Origin: Gammaproteobacteria bacterium
GTDB lineage: Bacteria; Pseudomonadota; Gammaproteobacteria; UBA9214
Direction of reading: 5' to 3'
Assembly (NCBI GenBank): GCA_020027635.1
Contig: JAHKKL010000013.1
Coordinates: 1 to 14,163, forward strand
DNA length: 14,163 bases
Part shown: one piece after another, positions 6,654 through 14,163 of the stretch
How positions within the stretch are numbered: the first letter of the stretch is position 1
Layout of the letters: every line of letters begins with the position of its first letter
Program-made: the position numbers and the translations under genes
Notes under the pieces: model-generated
What the model was told of the DNA's origin: nothing
The model's input: the letters and a program-made list of their open reading frames with translations, nothing else
Database searches by the model: none

Positions 6654-7163
6654 TCACTGCTTGAGCTTCTTCAGCACGCTTTCGGTAACATCGACCTTGT
6701 CGCTGGAGTAGACCACGCCCTGCGTCAGGATCAGGTCGAAGCTCTGCTCCTTGGCGAAGGCGACGACCACATCGTAGATATCCTTCTGCAGTTTCGCCAG
6801 CACCTCGTTGCGCCTGATGTTGAGGTCGTCGCGGAATTCCTCCTGGCTGCGCTTGAGGTCGCGACGCTTGGCGAGCACGTCGCGTTCCAGCTTGGAGCTT
6901 TCGGTCTCGCTCATGACACTGCCGTCGCGCGATATGCGGTCTTCCAGTGTGCGTATTTCCTGCTGCAGGGTCACGAGTTCCTTTTCCCTGGGCGCAAATT
7001 CCGCTTCAATCTTGGCTTGCGCGGATTTCACCTGCGGTGCGGCTTCCATCAGCTTCGCCGTGTCGACGAAACCGATCTTCGCCTCCGCGAGAGCGCTGCC
7101 GCTGTACATGAGTGCCGCGGCGGCGGCTGCCGCCATCAGTCGTGCTGGTCTGTATCTATTCAC
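6654..7163 (-). CDS. skp: Periplasmic chaperone Skp (OmpH family)
   Basis: Trimeric periplasmic holdase that carries unfolded outer-membrane proteins to the BAM complex. The protein has 169 residues. A Sec signal peptide (basic start, an Ala-rich core at about 10-20, then SGSALA) probably ends after Ala26. The mature protein starts with the family strand KIGFVDTAKLME. A long charged coiled-coil region follows (about 45-130, rich in Lys, Glu and Arg), which forms the tentacles, and the chain closes with the C-terminal strand region FDLILTQGVVYSSDKVDVTE. The start is GTG at 7163, supported by GGAG 8 nt upstream. It lies 30 bp after bamA, its functional partner. A sigma-E-like promoter candidate overlaps the end of bamA just upstream. 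Confidence 0.95.
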   Translation of the reverse strand: MNRYRPARLMAAAAAAALMYSGSALAEAKIGFVDTAKLMEAAPQVKSAQAKIEAEFAPREKELVTLQQEIRTLEDRISRDGSVMSETESSKLERDVLAKRRDLKRSQEEFRDDLNIRRNEVLAKLQKDIYDVVVAFAKEQSFDLILTQGVVYSSDKVDVTESVLKKLKQ

Positions 7164-7193
7164 GCTAGTTCTCCATTGTTACCCGTTTGCACG

Positions 7194-7221
7194 TCAGAAC
7201 CCGACAGTAAACTGGAAGTTC
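7194..7221 (-). promoter_or_regulatory. Candidate sigma-E-type promoter before skp
   Basis: Read on the minus strand, GAACTT (7221-7216) is followed by a 17-bp spacer and TCTGA (7198-7194). This resembles the extracytoplasmic sigma factor E consensus (GGAACTT, about 16 bp, TCTGA). It would start transcription about 25 bp before the skp start codon. The -10 element includes the bamA stop codon, and the -35 encodes conserved C-terminal BamA residues, so the match may be fortuitous. The spacer is also 1 bp longer than ideal. Confidence 0.25.
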
Positions 7222-9476
7222 TGCACCTTGTCACCCGTCTTACCCGATTTGGCGTTAAGCGGGAACCCCAAACTTACCGACAGCGGCCCCAGGGGCGATA
7301 TCCACAATGAGGACACGCCGACCGAGTAGCGCAGTTCCTTGGCATCGAAGCTGGCGAGGTCCGAATAGACATTGCCGATATCGAGGAAGGTTCCCAGCCG
7401 GAACGACTTGCTGTCCTCCATGAACGGCAGCGGGAACAGGACCTCCGTGCCGCCGGCGAGCTTGACGCTGCCGCCGATCGGGTTTCCCTTCGAGTCGGTC
7501 GGGCCCAGGGTATTATCCTCAAAACCACGTACCGAGCGTACCCCGCCGGCAAAGTAGTTATCGAAGAACGGCAGGTTGTTATAGTCGCCGTAGCCGTCGC
7601 CATAGCCCAGTTCGGCATGCATGGACAGGGTAAGATTCTTGGTCAGCGGCACGTAGCGACGCTGCTCGTAACCCAGCTTGTAATACTCAAGACCGGAGCC
7701 CGGCACGGCGGACTCTACGGAGAAACTCTGCAACCCGCCATCATCGGCGAAAAGGGCCTTGTTGCGCGTATCGTGAGCCCAGCTGCCGGTCAGCGTGACC
7801 GTGTTGTAGTCGTTGCCATGCTGGTTGATAAAGTCTATCACCTCGTTCGGCGATTCGCTGGTCTGATTCAGGTTCAGATTCTCGAATTCCGGCGAAACAC
7901 GCACGGTATCGAACTCGTTGATGGGGATGCCGTAGTTGACATTGGCGCCATAGGTGTCGGTTGTGTAGCTGGAGATATTCGCCTGGTCGGCATCCGTCTT
8001 CTTGTAGTACAGACCGAACCCCCGGCTGATCCCGTCAATGGTGTAATAGGGGTCGGTGTAATAGAAATTGTACAGCGTCGTTACCTTGCTGTTGTTGAAG
8101 GCAAGGCTGACGCGCTTGCCGCTGCCGAGGAAATTGTCCTGCGATATGCTCGCGTTGAACATGATACCCGATGTCTGCCCGTAACCGGCGCCCGCGGTAA
8201 TGCTACCCGAAGCCTTCTCGGTCACCGCGTAATTGACATCGACCTGGTCCGTGGTACCGGGTACCGCCGGCGTTCCCACGTTGACATCCTCAAAATACCC
8301 CAGCTTATCCAGGCGGGCACGGGAGCGTTCCACCTTTTCCGCCGAGAACCAGCCGGCTTCCATCTGCCGCATCTCGCGGCGCAGGACCTCGTCGCGGGTG
8401 GTGATGTTTCCCTTAACATTTACCCGCCGCACATAGACCCGTTTGCCGGGGTCGACAATAAACGCCAGGCTGACCAGTTTTTCCGACTCGTTGACGTCGG
8501 GCACGGTGTTGACATTGGCGAAGGCATAGCCCTGATCGCCCAGTTTTGCGCTGATGCGATCCACCGCCTCCGTGACCCGCTTGCGCGAGAAGACATCGCC
8601 CGGATTGATCATCACCAGCGGGAACAACTCCTCCGGCTTGAGCACCAGTTGACCGGACAGGGTGACCTCACGGATCTTGAACTGTTCGCCCTCTGTGACG
8701 TTGATCGTTATGTAAATGTCCTTCTTGTCCGGAGTGATCGACACCTGCGTCGAGATGATATTGAAATTGAGATAACCGCGGTCAAGGTAAAAGGACCGCA
8801 AGATTTCCAGGTCCGCCGAGAGCTTCTGCTTTGAATACTGGTCGTTCTTGGTGATGAACGACAGGAAGGAGGGCGTATCCAGGGTAAAATCCTTGCGCAG
8901 CTCCTTGTCCGTAAACGTGTGATTGCCGACGATGTTGATCTGCTTGATGCGGGCAACCTCGCCTTCCGAGATATCGATCAGGATGCCGACGCGGTTGCGT
9001 TCCAGCGGCGTGATGGTCGTTTCTATCCGGACCGCATACTTCCCCCGGCTGAAATACTGCCGCCGCAGCTCCTGTTCCACCTTGTCGAGCAGGGAGCGGT
9101 CAAATACCCGCCCCTCGGCCAGGCCGATATCCTTGAGGCCCTCGAGCAGTTTATCCGTCTCCAGGTCCTTGTTGCCGGTAATCTTGATGCTGCTGATCGC
9201 CGCGCGCTCCTTGACATAGACGACCAGGACACTGCCATCCCTTTCCAAGCGGATGTCGCTGAAGAATCCCGTCTTGAAGAGGGCCTTGACCGCATTGACC
9301 GTGTCATCGGGGTCGACCGTCTCGCCGACCTTGATGGGCAGATAGTTGAACACCGTGCCGGGAGAGATGCGCTCCAGACCTTCGACGCGTATGTCGGTGA
9401 CTTCAAATGCATCGAAGGCCCTGGCTGAGCCGCACAGCGACAGGGTCAACAACACTATCCGGATCAAGATTCTCAT
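7194..9476 (-). CDS. bamA: Outer membrane protein assembly factor BamA
   Basis: Essential Omp85-family core of the BAM complex, which folds and inserts beta-barrel proteins into the outer membrane. From the ATG at 9476 it has 760 residues. A signal peptide (MRILIRIVLLTLSLCGSARA, cut after residue 20) is followed by five POTRA domains (about 21-420). POTRA 1 opens with FEVTDIRVEGLERISPGTVF, the last includes RVYVRRVNVKGNITTRDEVL. The 16-strand barrel runs from about 425 to the end. The loop 6 motif VRGF is at 649-652, and the chain ends in a C-terminal Phe (QFTVGF), the usual outer-membrane signature. An in-frame GTG at 9491 would add five residues; I prefer the ATG because it starts the signal peptide directly. 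It lies 31 bp after rseP and 30 bp before skp. Confidence 0.97.
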   Translation of the reverse strand: MRILIRIVLLTLSLCGSARAFDAFEVTDIRVEGLERISPGTVFNYLPIKVGETVDPDDTVNAVKALFKTGFFSDIRLERDGSVLVVYVKERAAISSIKITGNKDLETDKLLEGLKDIGLAEGRVFDRSLLDKVEQELRRQYFSRGKYAVRIETTITPLERNRVGILIDISEGEVARIKQINIVGNHTFTDKELRKDFTLDTPSFLSFITKNDQYSKQKLSADLEILRSFYLDRGYLNFNIISTQVSITPDKKDIYITINVTEGEQFKIREVTLSGQLVLKPEELFPLVMINPGDVFSRKRVTEAVDRISAKLGDQGYAFANVNTVPDVNESEKLVSLAFIVDPGKRVYVRRVNVKGNITTRDEVLRREMRQMEAGWFSAEKVERSRARLDKLGYFEDVNVGTPAVPGTTDQVDVNYAVTEKASGSITAGAGYGQTSGIMFNASISQDNFLGSGKRVSLAFNNSKVTTLYNFYYTDPYYTIDGISRGFGLYYKKTDADQANISSYTTDTYGANVNYGIPINEFDTVRVSPEFENLNLNQTSESPNEVIDFINQHGNDYNTVTLTGSWAHDTRNKALFADDGGLQSFSVESAVPGSGLEYYKLGYEQRRYVPLTKNLTLSMHAELGYGDGYGDYNNLPFFDNYFAGGVRSVRGFEDNTLGPTDSKGNPIGGSVKLAGGTEVLFPLPFMEDSKSFRLGTFLDIGNVYSDLASFDAKELRYSVGVSSLWISPLGPLSVSLGFPLNAKSGKTGDKVQNFQFTVGF

Positions 9477-9507
9477 CACTGCTGCACGCACCGAAACCGT
9501 AGCGACC

Positions 9508-10878
9508 TCATGTGAACAGACGCGCCAGATCGTTATAAAAAGCCAGCGACATCAGCATCAGCAGGATGACGATGCCAATCCGCTGACCGAGAAGCTGGGC
9601 CGCTTCGGAAACAGGGCTCCCTTTCACCAGTTCAATCAGGTAATACATCAGATGTCCGCCATCGAGTACCGGGACGGGCAACAGGTTCAGCACCGCCAGG
9701 CTGACACTGACGACGGCCAGAAACCCCAGAAATGCGGAGAATCCCAGCTCGGCTGACTGACCCGCATAGCGGGCAATGCTGATCGGCCCGCTCAGGTTCT
9801 CGATCGACGCGCTTCCGGTGACCATTTTCCACAGGGTCCGCAGCGTCAGCGCCGTCATCTCCCAGGTCTTCCCCAGAGCCACCGGCATGGCCCCGAGGAG
9901 ACCGTAGCGGACAACGACGCGCATTGTAGCATGCTGTTCGTTATCCTGAAGTCGGACGTAGGCGCCGATGCGCCCGACGGTTACACCGTTTTCCTCGACC
10001 GCCGCCGGTGTCAGGCTGAGATCCACCAGGGCGTCGCCGCGCCTGACCTGCACGGCTATCGTCCGCCCGGGTCGGCCGCGCACATAGTCAACCCACTGGT
10101 TCCAGTCCCCGACGACCGACCCATCGGCCGCCAGCACGAGATCCCCCGCCAGCATGCCGGCCCGTTCCGCCGGACTGTCCGGCTCAAGCCGGTCGATGAG
10201 GGCCGGATAGACCGGGTGCCAGGGTTTGATGCCGAAATTCTCCAGCAGGTTGCCCTTGCCCAGCAGTCGCGTCGATTCATTCAGGGCGACCCGCAGTTCC
10301 TTCTCATGCCCGTTCGGGTCCCGCACGCTGACGGGAAACGATGCCGGCTCATCCAGCCCGGCATCCAGCAGGGCCAGGACGGCGGATTCCCAGCTGGGTG
10401 TCGGCCTGCCCTGGATCGCGAGTATCTCATCACCCGCAACGAAACCGGCGCTTTCCGCGGAACTGGCGGGGATGACCTCGCCGATGACCGGGCGCATTCC
10501 GGGAACGCCGCTCGCGTACATCACCCAGTAGGCAAGAAGGGCAAACAGGAAATTGAATACCGGGCCGGCAGCGGCCACGGCGCTGCGCGTGGCGAGCGGC
10601 TGACGGTTGAAGGCGCGGTGCAGTTCGCTCGCGGCGACCTCGCCTTCGCGCTCGTCGAGCATCTTCACGTAACCGCCGAGCGGCACCGCGGCGATGATCA
10701 GTTCGATTCCGTCATGACCCACATTGCGGCGCCAGAGCGGCCGGCCGAAACCGATGGAAAACCGCAGGACCTTTATCCCCAGCCTCCGGGCGACCCAGAA
10801 ATGACCGAATTCATGGACGGTGACGAGTATCCCGATGGCGACGATGAAGGCGACGATGGAGATGATCAGGCTGTTCAT
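9508..10878 (-). CDS. rseP: Site-2 intramembrane zinc metalloprotease RseP
   Basis: Inner-membrane protease that makes the second cut of the anti-sigma factor RseA, releasing sigma E when outer-membrane assembly fails; family members also clear signal-peptide remnants. The protein has 456 residues (E. coli 450). The zinc site HEFGH is at 22-26 in the first membrane helix and the third ligand is Asp406 in LDGGH (405-409). Between them lie two periplasmic PDZ domains, about 128-205 and 221-300, and the conserved GPVFNF (105-110). Membrane segments lie at about 3-20, 107-124, 385-405 and 428-450. The ATG start at 10878 overlaps the dxr stop as ATGA, so translation is probably coupled. Its place next to bamA and skp, known sigma-E targets, makes functional sense. 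Confidence 0.97.
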   Translation of the reverse strand: MNSLIISIVAFIVAIGILVTVHEFGHFWVARRLGIKVLRFSIGFGRPLWRRNVGHDGIELIIAAVPLGGYVKMLDEREGEVAASELHRAFNRQPLATRSAVAAAGPVFNFLFALLAYWVMYASGVPGMRPVIGEVIPASSAESAGFVAGDEILAIQGRPTPSWESAVLALLDAGLDEPASFPVSVRDPNGHEKELRVALNESTRLLGKGNLLENFGIKPWHPVYPALIDRLEPDSPAERAGMLAGDLVLAADGSVVGDWNQWVDYVRGRPGRTIAVQVRRGDALVDLSLTPAAVEENGVTVGRIGAYVRLQDNEQHATMRVVVRYGLLGAMPVALGKTWEMTALTLRTLWKMVTGSASIENLSGPISIARYAGQSAELGFSAFLGFLAVVSVSLAVLNLLPVPVLDGGHLMYYLIELVKGSPVSEAAQLLGQRIGIVILLMLMSLAFYNDLARLFT

Positions 10879-12083
10879 GACGCCGTCATGCCGAGACCAG
10901 AGGTGATACAGCGCATCGCCCGGTCACGCGCCTGGGCATCATCTTCAAGAATGGCCTGCAGCGTGCCCGCCTCGTGCACAACGCAGTGCTCCAGAGCATA
11001 GTCGATGACGCGGGGTATGGAGGTAAATGCCAGGCGTCGTTCAAGAAAGGCCTGCACGGCGACCTCGTTGGCTGCATTGAGGATGGCCGGCGCCGTGCCT
11101 CCGGCCCGCCACGCCTGCCCGGCCAGCGCGAGACAGGGAAAGCGTTGCAGGTCCGGTCGCTCGAACTGGAGCATCCCGATGGCCAGCAGGTCGAGCGGCT
11201 GCGCTCCGGATTCGATCCGCTCCGGCCATCCCAGCGCATGGCTGATCGGTATGCGCATGTCCGGATTCCCCAGCTGGGCCAGCACCGAGCCGTCCTGGTA
11301 TTCCACCAGGGAATGCAGGATGCTCTGCGGATGCAGGACCACCCGGATCCTGTCGATCGGCAGATCAAACAGCCACCCCGCCTCGATGACCTCCAGTCCC
11401 TTGTTCATCATGGTGGCTGAATCAACGGAAATCTTGCGCCCCATGTCCCAGTTGGGGTGGGCGCAGGCCTGCTCCGGGGTCACCGCGGCCAGCCTGTTCA
11501 TCGGCGTGGTTCTGAAGGGTCCACCCGAGGCGGTCAGCATGATGCTCTTCACGCCGCGCGGTGCCTGTCCGGTGGAATAATTGTCCGGCATGCACTGCAG
11601 CAGCGCATTGTGTTCGCTGTCGATGGGAAGCAGAGTGGCATGATGGTCCCTGACGGTCTGCATGAACAAGGCGCCCGACATGACCAGCGCTTCCTTGTTC
11701 GCCAGCAACACGCGTTTTCCCCCGGCCGCCGCGGCCAGCGTCGGCAGCAACCCGGCCGACCCGACGATGGCGGCCATCACGTAGTCCGCATCCGGGAGGC
11801 TCGCGACCTCGGCAAGCGCCTCTTGCCCCCCCAGCACCTCGACATCCGGGGCGCGGACCTTGAGCACCGTCAGCAGACGCTCGGCGGCCAGCGGGTCGGC
11901 CATGACGGCAAAGCGCGGCTGGAACCGCTCGCATAGCCTGGCCAGGGCGTCGACATCGGTGTGCGCCGTGAGGGCGGCCACCCGGAACCGGTCGGAGTGG
12001 CGGGCAACGACATCCAGGGTGCTCAGGCCGATCGAGCCGGTCGCGCCGAGTATGGTGATGCCCGCGGGATGTCTGTCAGTCAT
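10875..12083 (-). CDS. dxr: 1-deoxy-D-xylulose 5-phosphate reductoisomerase
   Basis: Second enzyme of the MEP isoprenoid pathway: rearranges and reduces DXP to MEP with NADPH and a divalent metal. It feeds isoprenoid supply to the UppS product encoded nearby. The protein has 402 residues (E. coli 398). The NADPH-binding motif GATGSIG is at 13-19, LLANKEALV at 126-134, and the metal-binding DSEHNA at 155-160 (Asp155, Glu157). SASGGPFR and HPNWDMGRKISVDSATMMNK follow, carrying further metal and substrate ligands. I chose the ATG at 12083, with GGA 6 nt upstream, since it gives the normal N-terminus. An in-frame GTG at 12137 would add 18 Pro/Ala-rich residues not typical of the family. A 76-bp gap separates it from cdsA; its stop overlaps the rseP start. 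Confidence 0.97.
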   Translation of the reverse strand: MTDRHPAGITILGATGSIGLSTLDVVARHSDRFRVAALTAHTDVDALARLCERFQPRFAVMADPLAAERLLTVLKVRAPDVEVLGGQEALAEVASLPDADYVMAAIVGSAGLLPTLAAAAGGKRVLLANKEALVMSGALFMQTVRDHHATLLPIDSEHNALLQCMPDNYSTGQAPRGVKSIMLTASGGPFRTTPMNRLAAVTPEQACAHPNWDMGRKISVDSATMMNKGLEVIEAGWLFDLPIDRIRVVLHPQSILHSLVEYQDGSVLAQLGNPDMRIPISHALGWPERIESGAQPLDLLAIGMLQFERPDLQRFPCLALAGQAWRAGGTAPAILNAANEVAVQAFLERRLAFTSIPRVIDYALEHCVVHEAGTLQAILEDDAQARDRAMRCITSGLGMTAS

Positions 12084-12123
12084 GTCGGATCCGGATATGG
12101 GTCGAATCAACGCCGGAAGGGGC

Positions 12124-12135
12124 GCCGCATGCGGC
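12124..12135. repeat. Perfect 12-bp palindrome in the cdsA-dxr spacer
   Basis: GCCGCATGCGGC is a perfect palindrome in the 76-bp spacer, 41 bp upstream of the dxr ATG. It may form a small GC-rich hairpin in the mRNA or be a protein-binding dyad. No T run follows. If dxr used the upstream GTG at 12137 this would be coding. Confidence 0.3.
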
Positions 12136-12159
12136 ACGGGGATTCCGTATCGGTCCGGG

Positions 12160-12970
12160 TCACAATCCGAACCACAGCATGCCCAGGAGAAACAGGGGGG
12201 CCGCCGCCGTCAAACTGTCGATCCGGTCCAGTACCCCGCCATGTCCCGGGATGATGCTGCCGCTGTCCTTGATGCCGGCCTGACGCTTCATCAGGCTCTC
12301 CAGCAGGTCGCCCACGATGGAAAACATCACCGCCAGCAGCGCGACCGGCACCAGGGTGAGCGTCCACTCGAGCGAACGGCTGTACCAGTAGCCGGCCAGC
12401 AGGGCGGCGATCGCACTGGCCAGAATTCCGCCCAGCACACCCTCCCAGGTCTTGCCCGGACTGATCACCGGAGCCAGCTTGGTGCGTCCCCAGCGATGTC
12501 CCGCGAAATAGGCGCCGCTGTCCGCGATCCAGACCAGCACCAGCAGTGCCAGACTGATCACGGGGCCGTTGTTCCCCCGAGCGTGCAGCGCGACGAATGA
12601 CGCCCAGCATGGCAGCATCACCAGCACGCCGGCGATCCCCTTGAGCACGCGCACCGCGCGTGTCGACTGTGCGCCGAAACCCGGGCGTACCAGCCAGAAG
12701 AGGGCTGCCAGCCACCAGATAAACCCCAGCAGCAACAGCGGCACGATGACCCTGTCCAACGGCGCCACCCAGGCAAGCGCCATGAGCGCGGCGACTCCGG
12801 CCGGGTAGGCGATGCGCGCCGGCCCGGAACCCAGCGGTATCATTCCGCCCCATTCCCACAGTCCGACGCCCATAACCAGCGCCAGCGCCAGCGCCACGTC
12901 CGGGGTGGGAAGATAGAGAACACCACCCACGACGAGAGGCACCAGGATCGCCGCCGAGGCCAGGCGAGTC

Positions 12971-12978
<8 letters not shown>
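12160..12978 (-). CDS. cdsA: Phosphatidate cytidylyltransferase (CDP-diacylglycerol synthase)
   Basis: Integral inner-membrane enzyme that makes CDP-diacylglycerol from phosphatidic acid and CTP, the branch point for all phospholipids. The protein has 272 residues with about seven or eight hydrophobic segments from residue 8 to the end. The family signature is complete near the C-terminus: S228, KR at 231-232, KD at 237-238, PGHGG at 244-248 and DRID at 251-254. VWIADSGAYFAGHRWGRTK (149-167) and SPGKTWEG (173-180) are also diagnostic. The start is GTG at 12978, overlapping the end of uppS by 8 bp. AAGG touches the GTG directly, so translation probably depends on coupling to uppS. No later start would keep the first membrane segment. 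Confidence 0.97.
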
Positions 12979-13720
<742 letters not shown>

Positions 13721-13741
13721 CTTGATCCGTAACGGATGAAG
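13721..13741 (-). promoter_or_regulatory. Dyad abutting the uppS start codon
   Basis: CTTGATCCGT-A-ACGGATGAAG (plus strand) is a 21-bp near-perfect inverted repeat with one mismatch per arm of ten. In the transcript it would form a nine-pair hairpin with one C-C mismatch and a TTA loop, ending at the base before the uppS ATG. The 3' arm includes the candidate ribosome binding bases GGAT. This could mask initiation or act as a protein-binding dyad. The symmetry is plainly visible; the role is inference. Confidence 0.45.
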
Positions 13742-13746
13742 CGGCT

Positions 13747-13767
13747 GCGACCACGGGCCCCGGTCGC
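13747..13767 (-). other. Hairpin at the frr stop codon
   Basis: GCGACC and GGTCGC (13747-13752, 13762-13767) form a perfect 6-bp GC-rich stem with a 9-nt loop, starting at the last base of the frr TAG stop. It is followed by AGCCG, not a T run, so it is not a standard intrinsic terminator. It lies 5 bp from the dyad before uppS, so the 46-bp spacer is almost wholly occupied by two hairpins. Confidence 0.35.
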
Positions 13768-14163
13768 TAGATCTCCATCAGCTCGGCTTCTTTCTCCGCC
13801 AGGACCTTGTCGACATCGGCCACGGACCTGTCGGTGATATGCTGGATTTCTTCCTGCGCCTTGCGGTCCTCGTCCTCCGAAATCTCCTTTTCCTTGAGCA
13901 GGTCCTTGAGATCCGTGATCGCATCACGGCGGATAGTGCGAATCGCGACCTTCGCCGACTCCGCATCGTGGCGCACGTGCTTCACCAGGTCGCGGCGAGT
14001 CTCCTCCGTCAGTGGCGGCATCGGGATGCGGATCACCATACCGGCGGTCGCCGGGTTGAGTCCGAGATCGGACTTCAGTATCGCCTTCTCGATGACCTGC
14101 ACCATCTGCCTTTCCCAGGGGGTGATCATCAGGGTGCGCGCATCCTCGACGCCGAGATTCGCC
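13767..14163 (-). CDS. frr: Ribosome recycling factor, C-terminal part (5' end outside window)
   Basis: With EF-G, splits the post-termination ribosome so that subunits can be reused. The reading frame enters from the right edge, so about 54 N-terminal residues are missing (family length about 185); 131 codons are present. The visible sequence ANLGVEDARTLMITPWER, then VIEKAILKSDLGLNP, matches the RRF core. It is followed by IRIPMPPLTEETRRDLVK, the hinge into domain II, the basic helix AKVAIRTIRRDA, KEKEISEDEDR, and the ending LAEKEAELMEI. An ATG at 14129 is internal (Met after RTL), not the true start. In related bacteria pyrH and then frr precede uppS, so pyrH probably lies beyond the edge. 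A 46-bp spacer with two hairpins separates it from uppS. Confidence 0.96.
   Translation of the reverse strand, partial: ANLGVEDARTLMITPWERQMVQVIEKAILKSDLGLNPATAGMVIRIPMPPLTEETRRDLVKHVRHDAESAKVAIRTIRRDAITDLKDLLKEKEISEDEDRKAQEEIQHITDRSVADVDKVLAEKEAELMEI

Noticed and set aside
7617..8834. 405-codon open frame on the plus strand antisense to bamA
   Set aside because: It lies wholly within bamA, whose product is unmistakable. Its translation resembles no family and looks like a low-complexity shadow of a GC-rich gene; there is no ribosome site or independent support.
9598..9636. Possible sigma-E-like boxes (GAACTG ... TCCGA) upstream of bamA within rseP
   Set aside because: Poor match in both boxes and an 18-bp spacer; they encode rseP residues, and nothing else supports a promoter there.
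9931..11001. 356-codon open frame on the plus strand antisense to rseP and the end of dxr
   Set aside because: A shadow of rseP codons: no recognisable motifs, rich in Arg, Gly and Asp as expected from antisense GC-rich coding sequence.

Overview
The window is a GC-rich stretch of a Gram-negative, almost certainly gammaproteobacterial, chromosome. It carries the classic envelope-biogenesis cluster of that class, read on the minus strand in the order frr (5' cut by the window edge), uppS, cdsA, dxr, rseP, bamA, skp, lpxD, fabZ, lpxA, lpxB, rnhB and then dnaE (3' cut by the window edge). This is the Escherichia coli order. The protein details (RseP HEFGH and LDGGH, DnaE with a degenerate PHP site, Pseudomonas-like LpxA and LpxD) fit a gammaproteobacterium outside the Enterobacterales. 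I cannot place the genus from the sequence alone.

Region by region: 13767-14163 is the C-terminal part of ribosome recycling factor. 10875-13720 holds the isoprenoid and phospholipid precursor genes uppS, cdsA and dxr. 7194-10878 holds the envelope-stress protease rseP and the outer-membrane assembly factor bamA. 4210-7163 holds the chaperone skp and the lipid A genes lpxD, fabZ, lpxA and lpxB. rnhB (2446-3057) closes the tightly packed run. Most junctions are overlaps or gaps under 80 bp (ATGA at dxr/rseP, TTGA at fabZ/lpxA, 8 bp at uppS/cdsA, 20 bp at lpxB/rnhB), which points to operonic transcription with translational coupling.

The one departure from the textbook order is a plus-strand gene for a membrane-bound GGDEF diguanylate cyclase (1344-2486) sitting between rnhB and dnaE. 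It converges on rnhB with a 41-bp coding overlap and diverges from dnaE across a 296-bp spacer with an AT-rich patch. dnaE is therefore cut off from the upstream operon and must have its own promoter.

Functionally, the genes supply undecaprenyl carrier lipid, CDP-diacylglycerol, isoprenoid precursor, lipid A and outer-membrane protein assembly, next to a translation factor and two DNA-metabolism genes. I found no tRNA, rRNA, CRISPR array, insertion sequence or convincing intrinsic terminator. I see no previously undescribed multi-gene system. The items worth a second look are the inserted cyclase and its overlapping 3' end, a bulky Phe at the predicted acyl-chain ruler of LpxA, a strong dyad abutting the uppS start codon, and a sigma-E-like promoter candidate inside the last codons of bamA.
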